The notes below the pieces were generated by a model, which did not search any database, was not told the DNA's origin, and saw only the letters and a list, made by a program, of their open reading frames with translations. A stretch of DNA of 64,000 nucleotides, from contig NC_134035.1 in assembly GCF_964204645.1 (NCBI RefSeq), positions 884,001 to 948,000 on the forward strand, given 5' to 3'. A program made the translations under genes and the position numbers. This document shows, one piece after another, positions 1 through 9,905 of this stretch (its first letter is position 1; every line of letters starts with the position of its first letter). Origin of the DNA: Tubulanus polymorphus. Its lineage: Eukaryota > Nemertea > Palaeonemertea > Tubulaniformes > Tubulanidae.

Positions 1-129
1 ATTCTATTGTTAATTACTGATATTTCGCTATGTTTGACTGGTGTTGCCATCTTTCATTAGAGATAAAAACTAATTACCTATTACATACATCGATACATGG
101 CACTGTAGACGCGCTACTGAAAGGGTTAA
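1..129 (+). mobile_element. Family A MITE, 3' part (TTAA type), cut by the window edge
   Basis: This is the right-hand portion of the element seen complete at 23689-23975. It shares the core reading GCTATGTTTGACTGGTG, then AGATAAAAACTAATTAC, and ends in CTACTGAAAGGG followed by TTAA at 126-129. The left end lies before the window. A TTAA flank with a terminus ending in GGG is the known signature of piggyBac-superfamily transposition. No transposase is visible, so it is a non-autonomous copy. Confidence 0.7.
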
Positions 130-283
130 ATGGAACAGTTCTAAGTTGACCAGTTTCACCATCTCAGAGCTGACTACGACTACTATGTAAGAGTAGTTAC
201 TACTCTTTTCAGAGCTCGAATTACGACCAAAATCATCGAAATGCTATCATAATCAGAATGATTTCTTGTTCATTTATTCAACT

Positions 284-394
284 CAGAACCTAGTTCCACA
301 GTTGTCAGTTTAAGATTTGACTTGGGGTTCATTAAAAATGAACTAATTTTAAGTCAGAGTTAACTCTAACTCACGACTGTGGAACTGGGTCCTG
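284..394. mobile_element. Fold-back element F, about 110 bp, nearly complete palindrome
   Basis: The left arm reads CAGAACCTAGTTCCACAGT and the right arm, reverse complemented, reads CAGGACCCAGTTCCACAGT. Pairing continues inward through GTTTAAGATTTGACTT against its partner and closes on a GTTCATT-AAAAATGAAC hairpin. The whole element can fold on itself. Fragments resembling one arm occur near 11570-11605 and 48280-48315, so it is probably a dispersed MITE. No coding capacity is seen. Confidence 0.55.
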
Positions 395-1065
395 AACAAT
401 ATTTTTCGCCGACAAATTACGGTCATTTTGTGCTGAAAATTACTATAAGGAGAGGTTATTTAAGGTAGACAGGTCTGCAATCAATTCAGGCAGGTTGAAG
501 GTTGAATAAGTTATTCCTCAGCTTTGTCTTCGTAATGCTGGATTGACCTGCGAGTAGCGATACCCGATCAATCGCTTATTGCCTTTATATTCGAATACGT
601 CTAATTTCATGAATGTCATCACGGAATATTGAGATAATACAGACTGTTATAGATGAATGGTTTATCGCGAGCAGGCCTCAACCAGTTTATAGTGGTTCTG
701 ATGCTGGAATATTTTGTAATGGCAGACGTTTTGTTTGTGTAAAATGAATGTTCTATTGATAGAGGGGAGAGATTAATCAACTGTTGGATGATGATTCAGA
801 GCTCAGTGATGGTGCTGGTAATAGTGCCGCCGATTCTGGTGTAGGCGCCGATGACTTGGAATCATTGAATGTATTTTTCTGGCTGATTCTTGGTTCGAGG
901 TGAATTGATTAAAACGACAAAGCGGATGAAAGATTTAGATGAAAAGAAGTTAATAACGAAGTATATTTCCTTCAGTCTAGTTGACTGTTTCCATTGCCAT
1001 TTTAGGGCCATAGTTTGAAATTAGTATTATTTTATAGTCATAAATATAAGCTTAAACACTGACTG
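395..1065. other. Unique sequence, no confident gene
   Basis: No repeat is recognised here. A 36-codon acidic open frame (763-870) is listed separately. A pyrimidine-rich acceptor-like site lies near 1008, but the sequence after it does not stay open convincingly. Confidence 0.4.
763..870 (+). CDS. Weak candidate exon, acidic peptide
   Basis: The site TTCTATTGATAG (ending at 762) could be an acceptor, and a weak donor GTATTT follows at 871. Between them one frame is open for 36 codons and gives an acidic serine-rich stretch containing LLDDDSELSDGAGNSAADSG. Such acidic runs occur in many regulatory proteins and also at the N-terminus of piggyBac transposases. Given the nearby TTAA element at 1-129 it could be a transposon remnant, but no catalytic domain is visible. 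The frame carries on to a stop after 900 if the donor is ignored. Confidence 0.15.
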
Positions 1066-1247
1066 TAAAATGCCACAATTGTTTGAAAGACTTAAACAAG
1101 TTTATTCAAAATATTAGAAATATTTCTGATGTTTGCTACCACCCTTCTTCGGTCAAGAATGATGAAAGTCGGTAGGAACCCCCGGAAATATTTCTAGTAT
1201 TTTCTAATAAACTTTTAAAAGTCTTTCAACAGTTGTGGGATTTTATA
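1066..1247. mobile_element. Palindromic element G with hammerhead-like core
   Basis: Two arms of about 70 bp are inverted copies. The left arm begins CCACAATTGTTTGAAAGACT and the right arm, reverse complemented, begins CCACAACTGTTGAAAGACTT. Both continue through AGTTTATT and TAGAAATATTTC to TACC. The central loop carries TGATGA followed within about 20 nt by GGAAAT on the plus strand, and CGAAGAAGGGTGGTAGC followed by AGAAAT on the minus strand. That spacing matches the CUGAUGA-stem II-GAAA layout of hammerhead ribozymes, in degenerate form. The sibling elements are at 7276-7437 and 61595-61765. Confidence 0.55.
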
Positions 1248-2445
1248 TTTATTGTTTCATCGCAGATATAGCGATCTCACTGATTCATCGGCTCAACGCG
1301 TTGTCTTATTAGAGAAATATGAACCACGATATCGAGTCCGTTTGATTTGGTCTGTTTGGTCTCTAAGGTTCATCGCGCTGTTTTTTCTCCTCTCCGTGCT
1401 TCAGTATGCGCGCGCACAACGCTGCTTTCATTCATACCATTCAACAACGCGATCATAAAAAACCTGAATCCAATTCATCGTTGCATGTTCGAGAATGCGG
1501 CGCTCGTCGTGTATATCGGTATGCGCCACTGGTCGCTCGTTCGTTCGTTCATTCTCGGTACGCCGTACAATACCCCGCGCCAACAATACCGCCGCGTCGT
1601 CGTCGGCGTGCTACCGATAATTACTTCCCAGCTCCGATCGATCGCGATCGGCTATTTTGATCGGCGAACGAACGGGTGACTGTCAATACAGCGTGCGTAA
1701 CAATGTGAGCTGATCCACGCGAGAGGTGTTTAATTATGTGACGACAATAGCGTCTTTTATCCTCGGTAAAAAGTCTATATTCTTATGTTTTGATCAGCGT
1801 TCGTCGTGCACAATGAACGCATTATCGCCGACTTAATTAAACTGCAAAATAATCATGAAGGACTTCACAGAGAGAGAGAGAGACGAAATAGAATCATTTA
1901 TATATGAACTGACGTGCCTTCATCGTGTTACATACTTTTTATGGAAATTCTGGAAAAAAAACCAATTCTTCCCCAGCTTTGGACCCGGTTCGACAATTTC
2001 TGACATAAATCCTCATTCGGCTTTGATTGGTTTACACTTTTCTGGGATAATTTGAATTGAGAAGTTGAACGGAAAAAAGAAAAATCGGCCATTTTGAAAT
2101 ATATATGTTTAGTTTTACGATGGTTAACCATTATTCATCGCAGTGAATGCAGTTCTGATAAGAATAGTTCGCGAATTAAGAACGTGCTATGAATTCTTGA
2201 TATGAACCAGTAGATTATATTCATAAGATTTATATCAATACGTAATATTGAATGTTGCGTGGTTGCACAGTGCTGCCACCGTTATCCTTCGTACGAACTG
2301 AATTGTCACGATCGAGTCCATGAATTGAATCTAGCTTTAAGAATAAGTACCATTTTAACCCACAGCTGCTGAACTGGGTCTTTCCCTGTGGTAGTCAGTG
2401 TCCAGATTTCAGGAAATTCGGTTTATCCACATCTATGTCATAAAA
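1248..2445. other. CpG-rich block then AT-rich unique sequence, no confident gene
   Basis: From 1250 to 1700 the sequence is CpG-rich and stops are rare, so all three plus frames stay open for 60 codons or more. A good acceptor-like site (TTTTCTCCTCTCCGTGCTTC then AG, ending at 1404) precedes one of these frames, which runs to a stop at 1660. The peptide is rich in arginine from CGT runs and resembles no family I know. From 1850 to 2445 I see only an (AG)n run near 1871 and unique sequence. Confidence 0.35.
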
Positions 2446-2897
2446 CAGGGTGGTGGCTGACCTGGAAAACCTGGAAAATTCTCGGCCCGGTTTCATAGAC
2501 TGGTTTCAAAGTAATCCCTAGGGGTAAATCTACAATTTGGGTGACAACCACCATAGTAGCAATGAGAAACCATGGTTATAACTGACAAATTTCAAAATGT
2601 TCCCAGGGACTATCTTTCTCCACATCTATGAAACCCAGCCCTGGATTTTAATGAAATCTAGAAAAAATCAGGGAAAACTCAGGAAATTTGACAAATTTTG
2701 CAAAAATAACCTGGAAAACTGGGTAATAATTGATAATGATAACAATGATTTTTTGTATCAGAACGTGACTCATGGTAAGAAAGAATGAATTGTAATATTT
2801 CAAACCTAGAAATTTCTCAGATTCACTCTGGGAATTTTGTGTAATCATCACATGGAAACTCAATGGATTTGTAAATGGGCGTAAAGTGGCCAACCTG
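2446..2897. mobile_element. Family D MITE (hAT-like ends) carrying a nested insertion
   Basis: The left end reads CAGGGTGGTGGCTGACCTGG and the right end AAAGTGGCCAACCTG, which are inverted. The interior has the family's hallmark repeats of the type AATCAGGGAAAACTC and a block matching the other copies (GAATGAATTGTAATATTTC). It is about 190 bp longer than the copies at 3409 and 21281 because another element sits inside at 2484-2641. CAGGG termini are typical of hAT transposons, but an 8-bp target duplication is not clear here. Confidence 0.65.
2484..2641. mobile_element. Small inverted-repeat element nested inside family D
   Basis: The ends are inverted: GGCCCGGTTTCATAGACTGG on the left and, reverse complemented, GGCTGGGTTTCATAGATGTG on the right, with partial pairing for a further 35 bp. 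It interrupts the family D copy between its 5' and middle blocks, so it is the younger insertion. No second copy was found in the window, although TTTATCCACATCTATGTCAT at about 2421-2440 resembles its right end. Confidence 0.5.
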
Positions 2898-3408
2898 TAA
2901 AACTGATTAGATTTTCCTCTATTCAGCACGGAAATATTTGTGGGTCTTTTTTCTCGTCGATTGTTTCTCGTTTTCTGTTGTTTGTTGTGATAACGAAGAA
3001 AAACTGCTACAAACGCCGGAGCACGCTCGTGCGTGCCGGCCGTGAAAAAATACATCCAATAACAAGAATATATTGTTCTCTTCTTTGATGCGTTACAATA
3101 CCGCCGCGCGAAAACAATGCCGAGATATGGCAACAATGGCGAACGCATCTCTCCTCGAATAGCGTCGTTATTCGACGAATTCGCCGCGCACAAAAAACGC
3201 TGCCTCGAACAAAACATCGAGAAATATATTGTCTCTTTGATCGAAGGCCGAAACGATGTCGATTATCTCAGAAATGGAATGTCGATTGTGGTATGGATGG
3301 AAAAATAGTGGCAAACGAAGGACAAAACGGCGCTCTGCGTGTTCGTAGAAGTTTCTGAAGACGAACGCGGTTTCATTGATTGTGGTTTAGGAATAAGTCC
3401 ATTGTAGA

Positions 3409-3680
3409 TCGCGTGGCCATTCATCTGGAAAACTCAGTGAATCGGAAAAATCTAGAAAAAATCAGGGTATTTGACAAATTTTTGGAAAAAAAACTCAGGA
3501 AATTTGGATATGTCATCAATTTGACCACGCATTTCTTTATCAATGCATAATTCATGAAAAATGAATAAATTGTATCATTTTATACCTCGCATTTATTCAA
3601 GGAATTTTATGTTATAACATGGGAAAAAATCAGGGAAAACTCGGGGAATTTGTAAATCGGCGGAAAGTGGCGCCACCCTG
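3409..3680. mobile_element. Family D MITE
   Basis: The right terminus AAAGTGGCGCCACCCTG is intact. The left terminus is decayed (GCGTGGCCATTCATCTGG). The middle block ATTTCTTTATCAATGCATAA matches the copies at 21281 and 26506, and the AAAATCAGGGAAAACTCGGG block is typical of the family. There is no coding capacity. Confidence 0.65.
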
Positions 3681-3842
3681 ATGAAACAGGCGCTGGTATG
3701 GAATTTGCTCACCCCATACTCGTAAGCCGACTTCAGTCTATACTGTCTCGAAATGGAATTATGAATCCGGAACCTATGAATATTTTAACCATTTTAATAC
3801 CTCAATTATAAGATTAACGTTTTCTATTCATTCTTCTCCAGC

Positions 3843-3883
3843 TGTGAGTGTGTGTGAGTGTGTGTGAGTGAGTGTGTGTGTGG
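3843..3883. repeat. (TG)n / TGTGAG microsatellite
   Basis: An imperfect run of GTGTGTGAG units. It directly follows a perfect-looking acceptor (CATTCTTCTCCAG) and itself contains GTGAGTGT donor-like words, so splice predictors may misfire here. Confidence 0.8.
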
Positions 3884-4019
3884 TAACTAACAATTCATTC
3901 GTAACCCTCCAGCATTTCATATTGTTCCTCCTCGGTACCAGTCGACGTTCAATCCAACGCACGCGTGAACTGTAAAAATCCTATTTAACGAGAAAAGGTG
4001 TTTCGATCAATTGATCCGA

Positions 4020-4092
4020 CCGCGACTGGCGAAATTGATAAAATCCTCCGACGACAACGCCGCAGCCGTCGTCGTCGTCGTCGTCGCCGCGG
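4020..4092. repeat. GAC/GTC trinucleotide-rich stretch
   Basis: Contains six consecutive GTC units near 4068-4085 followed by GCCGCGG. Similar short GTC or GAC runs recur across the window, for example at 6604-6632, 18808-18824, 32049-32066 and 47241-47255. Confidence 0.6.
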
Positions 4093-4539
4093 TGAATTCC
4101 TACCGACGATCGTTATCGATTCAAATCTCGGAAGAAAATCCTTTAAAAGCTTTCTAAGACGTTGATTCCGACGTGTGCATTAAGTTCGCTTTATTGTTTT
4201 TCGATTTCATCAATTTTAAGAATGCATCGTTTGTTTTCATGTAATAAACCGGGTAGCTATCGATTCAGGAGTGTATCACTGCGATGATCGCTTCAGTTGA
4301 CACCTATGGCTACGTAATTCTACTTTCTTAAAAAGCCCATTTCGTTGTCCATTAATCTACCAGTGCGTATCAGTTTTGGGTTTAAATATCCCCTGAAGGC
4401 CCAAATTGGCTTTCAGTACATTCAATGCTGTGTGTTGTCATCCGTATATCCCGCTTTATACTGTTTTATGGAACGGTTTTAACTTTTAACCTGGAACCAG
4501 TTTCTATGGACCTGTTCAGTTTCATAAAGTGAATAGTAT

Positions 4540-4775
4540 CCATTTTCAGTTCTCAGGCTTCCATAAGACCCTTATTCTTGTACCACTGGTCTATCTGTCT
4601 GTGTTTGTTTCAGATACTTAGCTTCATAAATAGTGGGTTGATCTTGCTGAAACTTGGGTACGATGTTCGTATTGGGGTCAAGTTGTCACCCAGTGCACCA
4701 CCTAGCAGCAGAACTAGGCACTAAAAATTGATTGAGCCTGAGCCCAAGAACTGTTTTCGCCTATGGCTTGTATAT
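4540..4775 (+). repeat. Dispersed repeat I, copy 1
   Basis: Shares with 34838-35215 the ordered blocks AATAGTGGGTTGATCTTG, TGAAACTTGG, GGGGTC, the CACCTAG-AGAACTAGG block and GAGCCTGAGCCC followed by CGCCTATGGCTTGT. The second copy has an extra segment in the middle. No terminal repeats or protein domain are visible, so the class is unknown. Confidence 0.5.
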
Positions 4776-5283
4776 CTCAAACTTAAATCCATCATTCTAC
4801 CACCAACTTTTTGGCCATTGAAATACTAATTTGACGTGTTGAAAGTATTACTGATGGTTTAACCCCATTGATTACTGATTGATAGAAAGGATTTCTTACA
4901 TTTCATGAAGATATTTCACCTTGATCAAATGCTGTTGAGGTTTGCAGTCCTGATGGGGGAAGCTTGAGTTTTAAGTCGAATGAAATTATATCAATATTGT
5001 GTAACTATTGTCGTGTAAGCAGAATAACCTATAGAATAAGTCTTGATGACATTCTAGCTTCCCTTTGTTAACTGTGTCTCCGTGGAACTTTTACGCAAGG
5101 TACACGCACCATTGTCACTTTCAGACAGAAAAACTAACCATCTAATGTAAGACGTTTTTGTTTTGATTTTCATTCCGACATTTCAAAGAAATCTCTAGTC
5201 AACCGGTTAGCGGCGTCTTATTTCTCAATTGTTCTGATCATTCGCGGGCTCGAGATCGTTTTTAGTTTTTCAATTCTCTGCAG
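4776..5283. other. Unique sequence upstream of the 5284 candidate exon
   Basis: No gene is recognised. A 22-nt segment at 5126-5147 is bounded by CACTTTCAG and GTAAGACG and is phase-compatible with the exon at 5284, giving a possible micro-exon, but so short a segment cannot be distinguished from chance. Confidence 0.3.
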
Positions 5284-5416
5284 GTTTGCCGCTATTGTCG
5301 TCGCGTTCGTCGGCTGCACAAAAGGAGGACATCTAATCGTGAAAACAATCTCGAAGAGCAGGCGGAACGACGCCCACAAAGACTCGTACAGCCAGCTTTC
5401 AGTCGACGGCGGATAG
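5284..5416 (+). CDS. Candidate terminal exon: membrane segment and short tail
   Basis: A strong acceptor (TTTTCAATTCTCTGCAG ending at 5283) opens a frame that uses one base to complete a split codon, then runs 43 codons to TAG at 5414-5416. The peptide starts with a hydrophobic run, FAAIVVAFVGC, followed by GGHLIVKTISKSRR and a polar end, KDSYSQLSVDGG. That layout fits the last transmembrane segment plus cytoplasmic tail of a membrane protein. An AATAAA signal follows at 5490. I do not recognise the family. A caution: another frame of the same CpG-rich stretch is also open, past 5460, so the call rests on composition plus acceptor, stop and poly(A) signal together. Confidence 0.42.
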
Positions 5417-5489
5417 AATTCTGCGTCTGGAGTTTTTTCGCGACAATGTCCATGAATTATCTATGTCCTTTGCAGCTCGATGATAGATG

Positions 5490-5495
5490 AATAAA
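5490..5495 (+). promoter_or_regulatory. Possible polyadenylation signal AATAAA
   Basis: The hexamer lies 74 bases after the stop codon of the candidate exon 5284-5416, a usual distance for a short 3' UTR. On its own the hexamer is common in AT-rich DNA. Confidence 0.35.
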
Positions 5496-6095
5496 AATCG
5501 AAGACATCACCAGCGACGACGCGCGTAGCCTCTCATTCGGATCGGTGTGTGAATCTTTGAAACTTCTTTTATAGATACGAGCGGTTGATTATTCTCCGGG
5601 TGAAACCTCGACTCGGCCTCTACCCTCGGTAGTTATCAATCAATTGCGTTGTCGCGATTGTAGTTCGGTGGATTTTTCGAATATTTAATCGATAATATCT
5701 ACGGTATCATCGGTGTGTGTTTGTGTATCTATACCGCGGAATCCATAAATGGCGGTTAGGATTATTTCAACAAGACTAGCTGATCATTGGTTACATGATC
5801 GATGATCATTAATGCCTGGAATGAATGGTTTACATTTAAATGTGAACGATTTATATTGTTGGTCACAAAGTTCTGGTTCGATAAGAAAGAAATTACCAGT
5901 AAAACTTTCTGGTGCTCAGTGAAGTTTGCAATAATGACGTTCCCCTGTACTTATGTGACTGTTACTGTACTTACTGTTGACATAGTGACAATTGAAAGTT
6001 CATTGTTACTATAGTATTTATTTGTCGGATATTCTCAATGAACTTTTTAGCAAGGAACCCCAGGTTTTTCATTCCATGAATTCATTAGCAGCTAC
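5496..6095. other. Unique sequence, nothing recognised
   Basis: CpG-rich to about 5720, then AT-rich. The open frame at 5802-6014 has no splice context and no recognisable motif. Confidence 0.4.
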
Positions 6096-6096
6096 C

Positions 6097-6520
6097 ATAT
6101 GAGCGTATTTTGCTCCGACAAAAAATGTCAGCCCAGGCCCAAGCCAAATTTTAGCATGGGTCAAATTATTACGAGTGAACTGCAACTGGTTCCGGAAGTG
6201 ACTCACTTCGCTTTGTTTAAGCATTGTTAAGTATCAAGTTAGCAATTTGAATCACGATCTGATCTGGTTCAATTTGGCCAGCATTTCCCTTAGCCGTGAT
6301 CACACCAGCATTAACGGCCTGTACAAAACTAAGCCTGGAACTTTACACGGGTGCCAAATTTGGCCTGTCCAAAAACTCACTTCACTTTGTTAAAGCATTG
6401 TTTAGTATCGAGTGAGTGGTTTATGCGTGAACCCACTTCCTAATTAGTCATGGTCCAAATTTCGCTCTGGCCCGATCCGTGCCAATTTGGGGACTGATCT
6501 TCTCTGTGTGATCGCGGCTT
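6097..6520. mobile_element. Family C MITE, one partial and one full copy side by side
   Basis: Two units abut. The first (6097-6290) has the internal family words CTGCAACTGGTTCCGG, GACTCACTTCG and TTTGTTTAAGCATTG. The second (6292-6520) has both ends, TTAGCCGTGATCACAC and GTGTGATCGCGGCTTA, which are inverted repeats, and repeats the AAGCATTGTTTAGTATCGAG word. This shows family C inserting into or beside itself. Confidence 0.6.
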
Positions 6521-7275
6521 ATGTAACAGGGTTCCAGACACCAGACTCTCACTGAATTAATAACCTCTTGAGTGTCATCATTTCAGTTCATCTCTAGAAA
6601 CTAAAAATCCGCCGACGACGACGACGACGCTGCCATTCTCGAATCGACAAAAGGATGTAACACCGAATCTTCAACATCATCGAGATGACTTAAACACGTC
6701 GAATTATACGTTTAAAATGACACAAAGTTTCTTAAACCCTTAAACTCTCAGCGTGACAAAGATGAGAATATCGGCGCTGCGCGAGTCTCGCTTTTCTTCG
6801 ACGTTGACACTCGAAAAAGCGCCGATGCAATTCTCAATTTATTGACAATGTGACGTTTTATTACTTTACCGTCATCGAGTAAACAAAGTTCACACCTCGA
6901 CGACGAATTTTTTGACAGTTTTAAAGTTGTCTTCAGCCGACGAGAAGTCGAATGAGAATGAGTGGCGTTTATCAACAAGAACAACTAAGACGTCTTTTTA
7001 CCCGATGGAGTCTCGTGCTGCGTTGTTAACTCAGCGCCGCTGTCGTCATCGTCAACTGTCATAATCTGCTTTTTGAAATGTGCTCGTCGACGTAATTCAA
7101 ATTTTTATAAGTGCTGCGTTCTACGGAGGTTTTTTCACCGTCATCGCACTCGACGCTCGAACGGAAGAGAATTCATCCGCAATCGTCATAATAAGCCGCG
7201 TTAAGACAACGACGATGAAAGGACCGATAGTGACAAAGAATTTGAGAATTCCGCACAAATTATAACGAGAAACAT
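6521..7275. other. Unique CpG-rich sequence with a GAC run, no gene recognised
   Basis: Contains (GAC) repeats at 6604-6632. Overlapping open frames on both strands (6748-6984 and 7080-7265) lack convincing splice context. Confidence 0.35.
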
Positions 7276-7437
7276 TCGAAAAGTTTCCTTTAAGCTAATA
7301 ATTCATTGATTTGACGCTTCGACTATAACCTGGTAGTCATCTTCAAATCTTCAATCATGAAGATGACTTATAGAATATAGTCAAAATGTCGAATCAATAA
7401 ATTATTAGCTTATAGGAAACTTTTCGGACTTTAATCT
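7276..7437. mobile_element. Palindromic element H with hammerhead-like core on both strands
   Basis: The arms TCGAAAAGTTTCCTTTAAGC and, reverse complemented, CCGAAAAGTTTCCTATAAGC continue as inverted copies through TAATAATTCATTGATT. In the centre, the plus strand reads TGAAGATGACT, then TATAGTC, then AAAATG; the minus strand reads TGAAGATGACTA, then TATAGTC, then GAAGCGTC. Both follow TGAAGA, a stem that pairs with itself, then GAARN, the same plan as the element at 61595-61765. The cores are degenerate relative to an active hammerhead. Confidence 0.55.
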
Positions 7438-7441
7438 TTTG

Positions 7442-7680
7442 GCATTATATGCCGGATTGCAGGATTCTCTATAGTCATATGCAGGATTCTCTCTATAGTT
7501 ATATGCAGGATTCTCTGTACAGTTACATGCAGGATTGTCTGTATATCATCACAATACAGACACAGTGTTTCATCAATGGTGGTTAGTTAGTTTGGACTTT
7601 AATCTTTCCTCAAATTAGTGTGGGTTTCTGTATATGTATCGTCACAACATGGACGTAGTGTTTCATCAGTGGTTTGTTAG
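7442..7680. repeat. Short tandem repeats of about 28 bp with a larger flanking duplication
   Basis: Four units contain GCAGGATTCTCT or GCAGGATTGTCT followed by ATAGTCATAT-like words (7450-7545). Outside them GGACTTTAATCTTT occurs twice (7434 and 7594) and so does an AGTGTTTCATCA block (7563 and 7659), suggesting an older duplication of about 100-160 bp around the array. Confidence 0.6.
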
Positions 7681-8289
7681 TTCTAGTGACGTCTGCCCGA
7701 ATCGCGAGCAGACACGTTTTGATATCGCACACTTTCACCGGCCCATATTTACACTCGGCGCTCATCTTTCGGCAAACGGTGCCGAATAGTACTTACCCTC
7801 TCCTCAACCGACCCTCCGTCCGCGTGAAACCGATCATCGAAATTTTATCGAAACGATTTTCAATTCACTCATCGACGATGACGACGACGATGAGAGAAAG
7901 GATGCCGTCCATTATAGAATCGAAGAGATGATAGCGGTTGACAGCACGCGCGTACACGACGGTTTCATCCACTTGAAGAAAACTTTTATCGTTTCTTTCG
8001 AGATTGTCATCGACCGGCGCTTAAAATGCAGCAGGTTTTATGTACACGGATTAATCTTTAATAATATCATTAACTCGCGTGAAGGTGGCAATAATTTCCA
8101 CGAGGTGTGTTTTGTTTGCTATGCGTTTATCTCACCGCTGAATTTCGCTGTTAAGATATCGTATTTTGTTTTGAGCGAGATTCGTTTTTTTTTTTGTCTT
8201 ACGATATTATAAGTGGATGAAATTTCATCTTACTTCGGCAGGGATTCAAAAGTGCACTCCTATCCACAGTAAGAACCCTTCCACTCAAC

Positions 8290-8490
8290 AATATCTTCAT
8301 AACTATATCAACTTTTATCGCACAACTATATTTGTAATTCGATTTTTTTCGATTTCTAAATCATACCCCCTGTTTCGCTCCCGGCAGGTGTGGTGGGTGT
8401 GTAAAGGATACCAAATCAAAACGAATCGAACAAAATCTACTAGTTAAATAAATAACGGGTCAATCCCTATTCTAAGATTAAAAAAAAGAA
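8290..8490 (+). repeat. Dispersed repeat L, copy 1
   Basis: The reverse complement of this stretch matches 44450-44640: AGGGATTGACC, GTTATTTATTT, TTTTGATTT, CACCACACCTGCCG, GAGC, AAACAGGG and GAAATCGAA occur in the same order with the same spacing. There is no coding potential and no clear terminal repeats. Confidence 0.6.
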
Positions 8491-8499
8491 CCATTCCAC

Positions 8500-9728
8500 A
8501 GTAGACCAATCATCAGGTATGAATCCCTGGGAGAATATGATTTAAATTGAGGTTAAATTCAAGGAGTTGACGCATTGAGTTAGGAAATGAGTTTTATTTG
8601 AGATGCGTGGAACTCGATGTTTGTTCTTGCTGTGCCGCAGTTTCTACCAGGGACAATTGGTAGTTATTCAACACATTCACCAACTTTTGAGCAACTGGGC
8701 CCTGGCGTTCGAAATCAACTTCGAAAAAAATCAATTTTTATTAAGATGAGCCTAAAAAGTGTTAGAAGCGGTCACGTCATCTGGGATGGAAGACCCCTAA
8801 TACACAAAGTAAGAAGCACAATCATTCCAATCATCGAAACATAACAACAACTAAATCTGCATTCTGCGACATCTCCACTATTTCCACCTGATTTAACGCG
8901 ATCACCGCTGTGATTGTTGGAAACCGAAGAAAAGCCATCGATCGCCGAGCGCCCGTATATTCACGATATCGCCGTCGAGGTCAATGGGTCAATAATAATA
9001 ATGATTCTACGATCCGCGCGCTTGCGTTTTCCTTTCTCGTCCGAATCGGGCGAATTTTCGAAAGAACCGAACCGTATCGCCGGTCTCTGTGAAAAAAATC
9101 AGATACCGCCATCGTCGTCGTCGTGTATCGGAATTTTGTTCGTGTGTCATTTTTCGACGCGTTTTAATATGCGGCCGAGCGTCGCGCAATGATTTCCTAT
9201 GAAAGGTTGTTCGCAAACAAGAGACACTGTTACGAGACGCGAAGTGTCGCAAATTTAGCCGCTCGATAGTTTCACTAATGCGATATTGAAAAATGTTCAT
9301 TTATTCCACCGACGAACGAACGCGCCCGGGTCTCTCGTAGCGTGCGCGCATGCCGGCGCAAAAGGTGATCGTTTTTGCGCGAGTCGCCGTGGCGGCGTTC
9401 TCGGGCGAAATAAAAAAAAAACTACAACACGGTTAACTGAACATCGGAGTCGATGGATTTATTCTTAAGGTAGTTTGACAAGCAATATCGCCGAAGAAAC
9501 AAATTATCAACGGCGCATCGCCGAGATAACTAGATATTATCCAAGAGAGAATCTCGCGGAGAAGTTCGATGATGATAATAGCGAGCGAATAATGACGTCT
9601 GCTGCGGGAACGGCCGAATCATCGTTTCTGCTCGTTCGAGTGTCGTCATCGTCGTTTTCATCGTTATCAGTGAAATACGATTTCATCGTCATTAACTATA
9701 AGTCTAGTTTAATATAAACTAGCGTGTT
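8500..9728. other. Unique sequence, no confident gene
   Basis: A possible small fold-back lies at about 8646-8705 (ACCAGGGACAATTGG against CAACTGGGCCCTGG). An ATG at 8744 begins a 22-codon frame ending at a GTAAGA donor (8808), which could be a first coding exon but is too short to judge. The CpG-rich block 8900-9470 gives overlapping open frames on both strands that I regard as composition effects. Confidence 0.3.
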
Positions 9729-9905
9729 AAGGCTTGAATAATTTACCTGGTCAGCCGCCTATCTACCCTGTACATTACTTGATCAAGCTATAACAGACTA
9801 TAAAAATGATTACAGAAATAGACTATAGAAATGATTACCAAATTTTATTGCAATTTACAAAATGCCCGGCTGATTAGGAGAGAAGCGAGGTATCTTTTTT
9901 AAAGG
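9729..9905. mobile_element. Family B MITE, decayed copy
   Basis: Shares with 47877-48099 the words GCCGCCTATCTACCCT, TACATTACTT, a block resembling TATAGAAATTAAC and the right end GAGGTATCTTTTTT. It directly abuts a family A copy, so two unrelated MITEs lie back to back. Confidence 0.55.

Noticed and set aside
168-186. 19-nt segment between CACCATCTCAG and GTAAGAG
   Set aside because: Too short to assess; such pairs are expected by chance.
2648-3217. 189-codon minus-strand frame, the longest in the window
   Set aside because: It runs through the family D MITE and has no recognisable protein features.
3824-3851. Excellent acceptor CATTCTTCTCCAG
   Set aside because: It is followed at once by GTGAGT and a TG microsatellite, so no exon can be defined.
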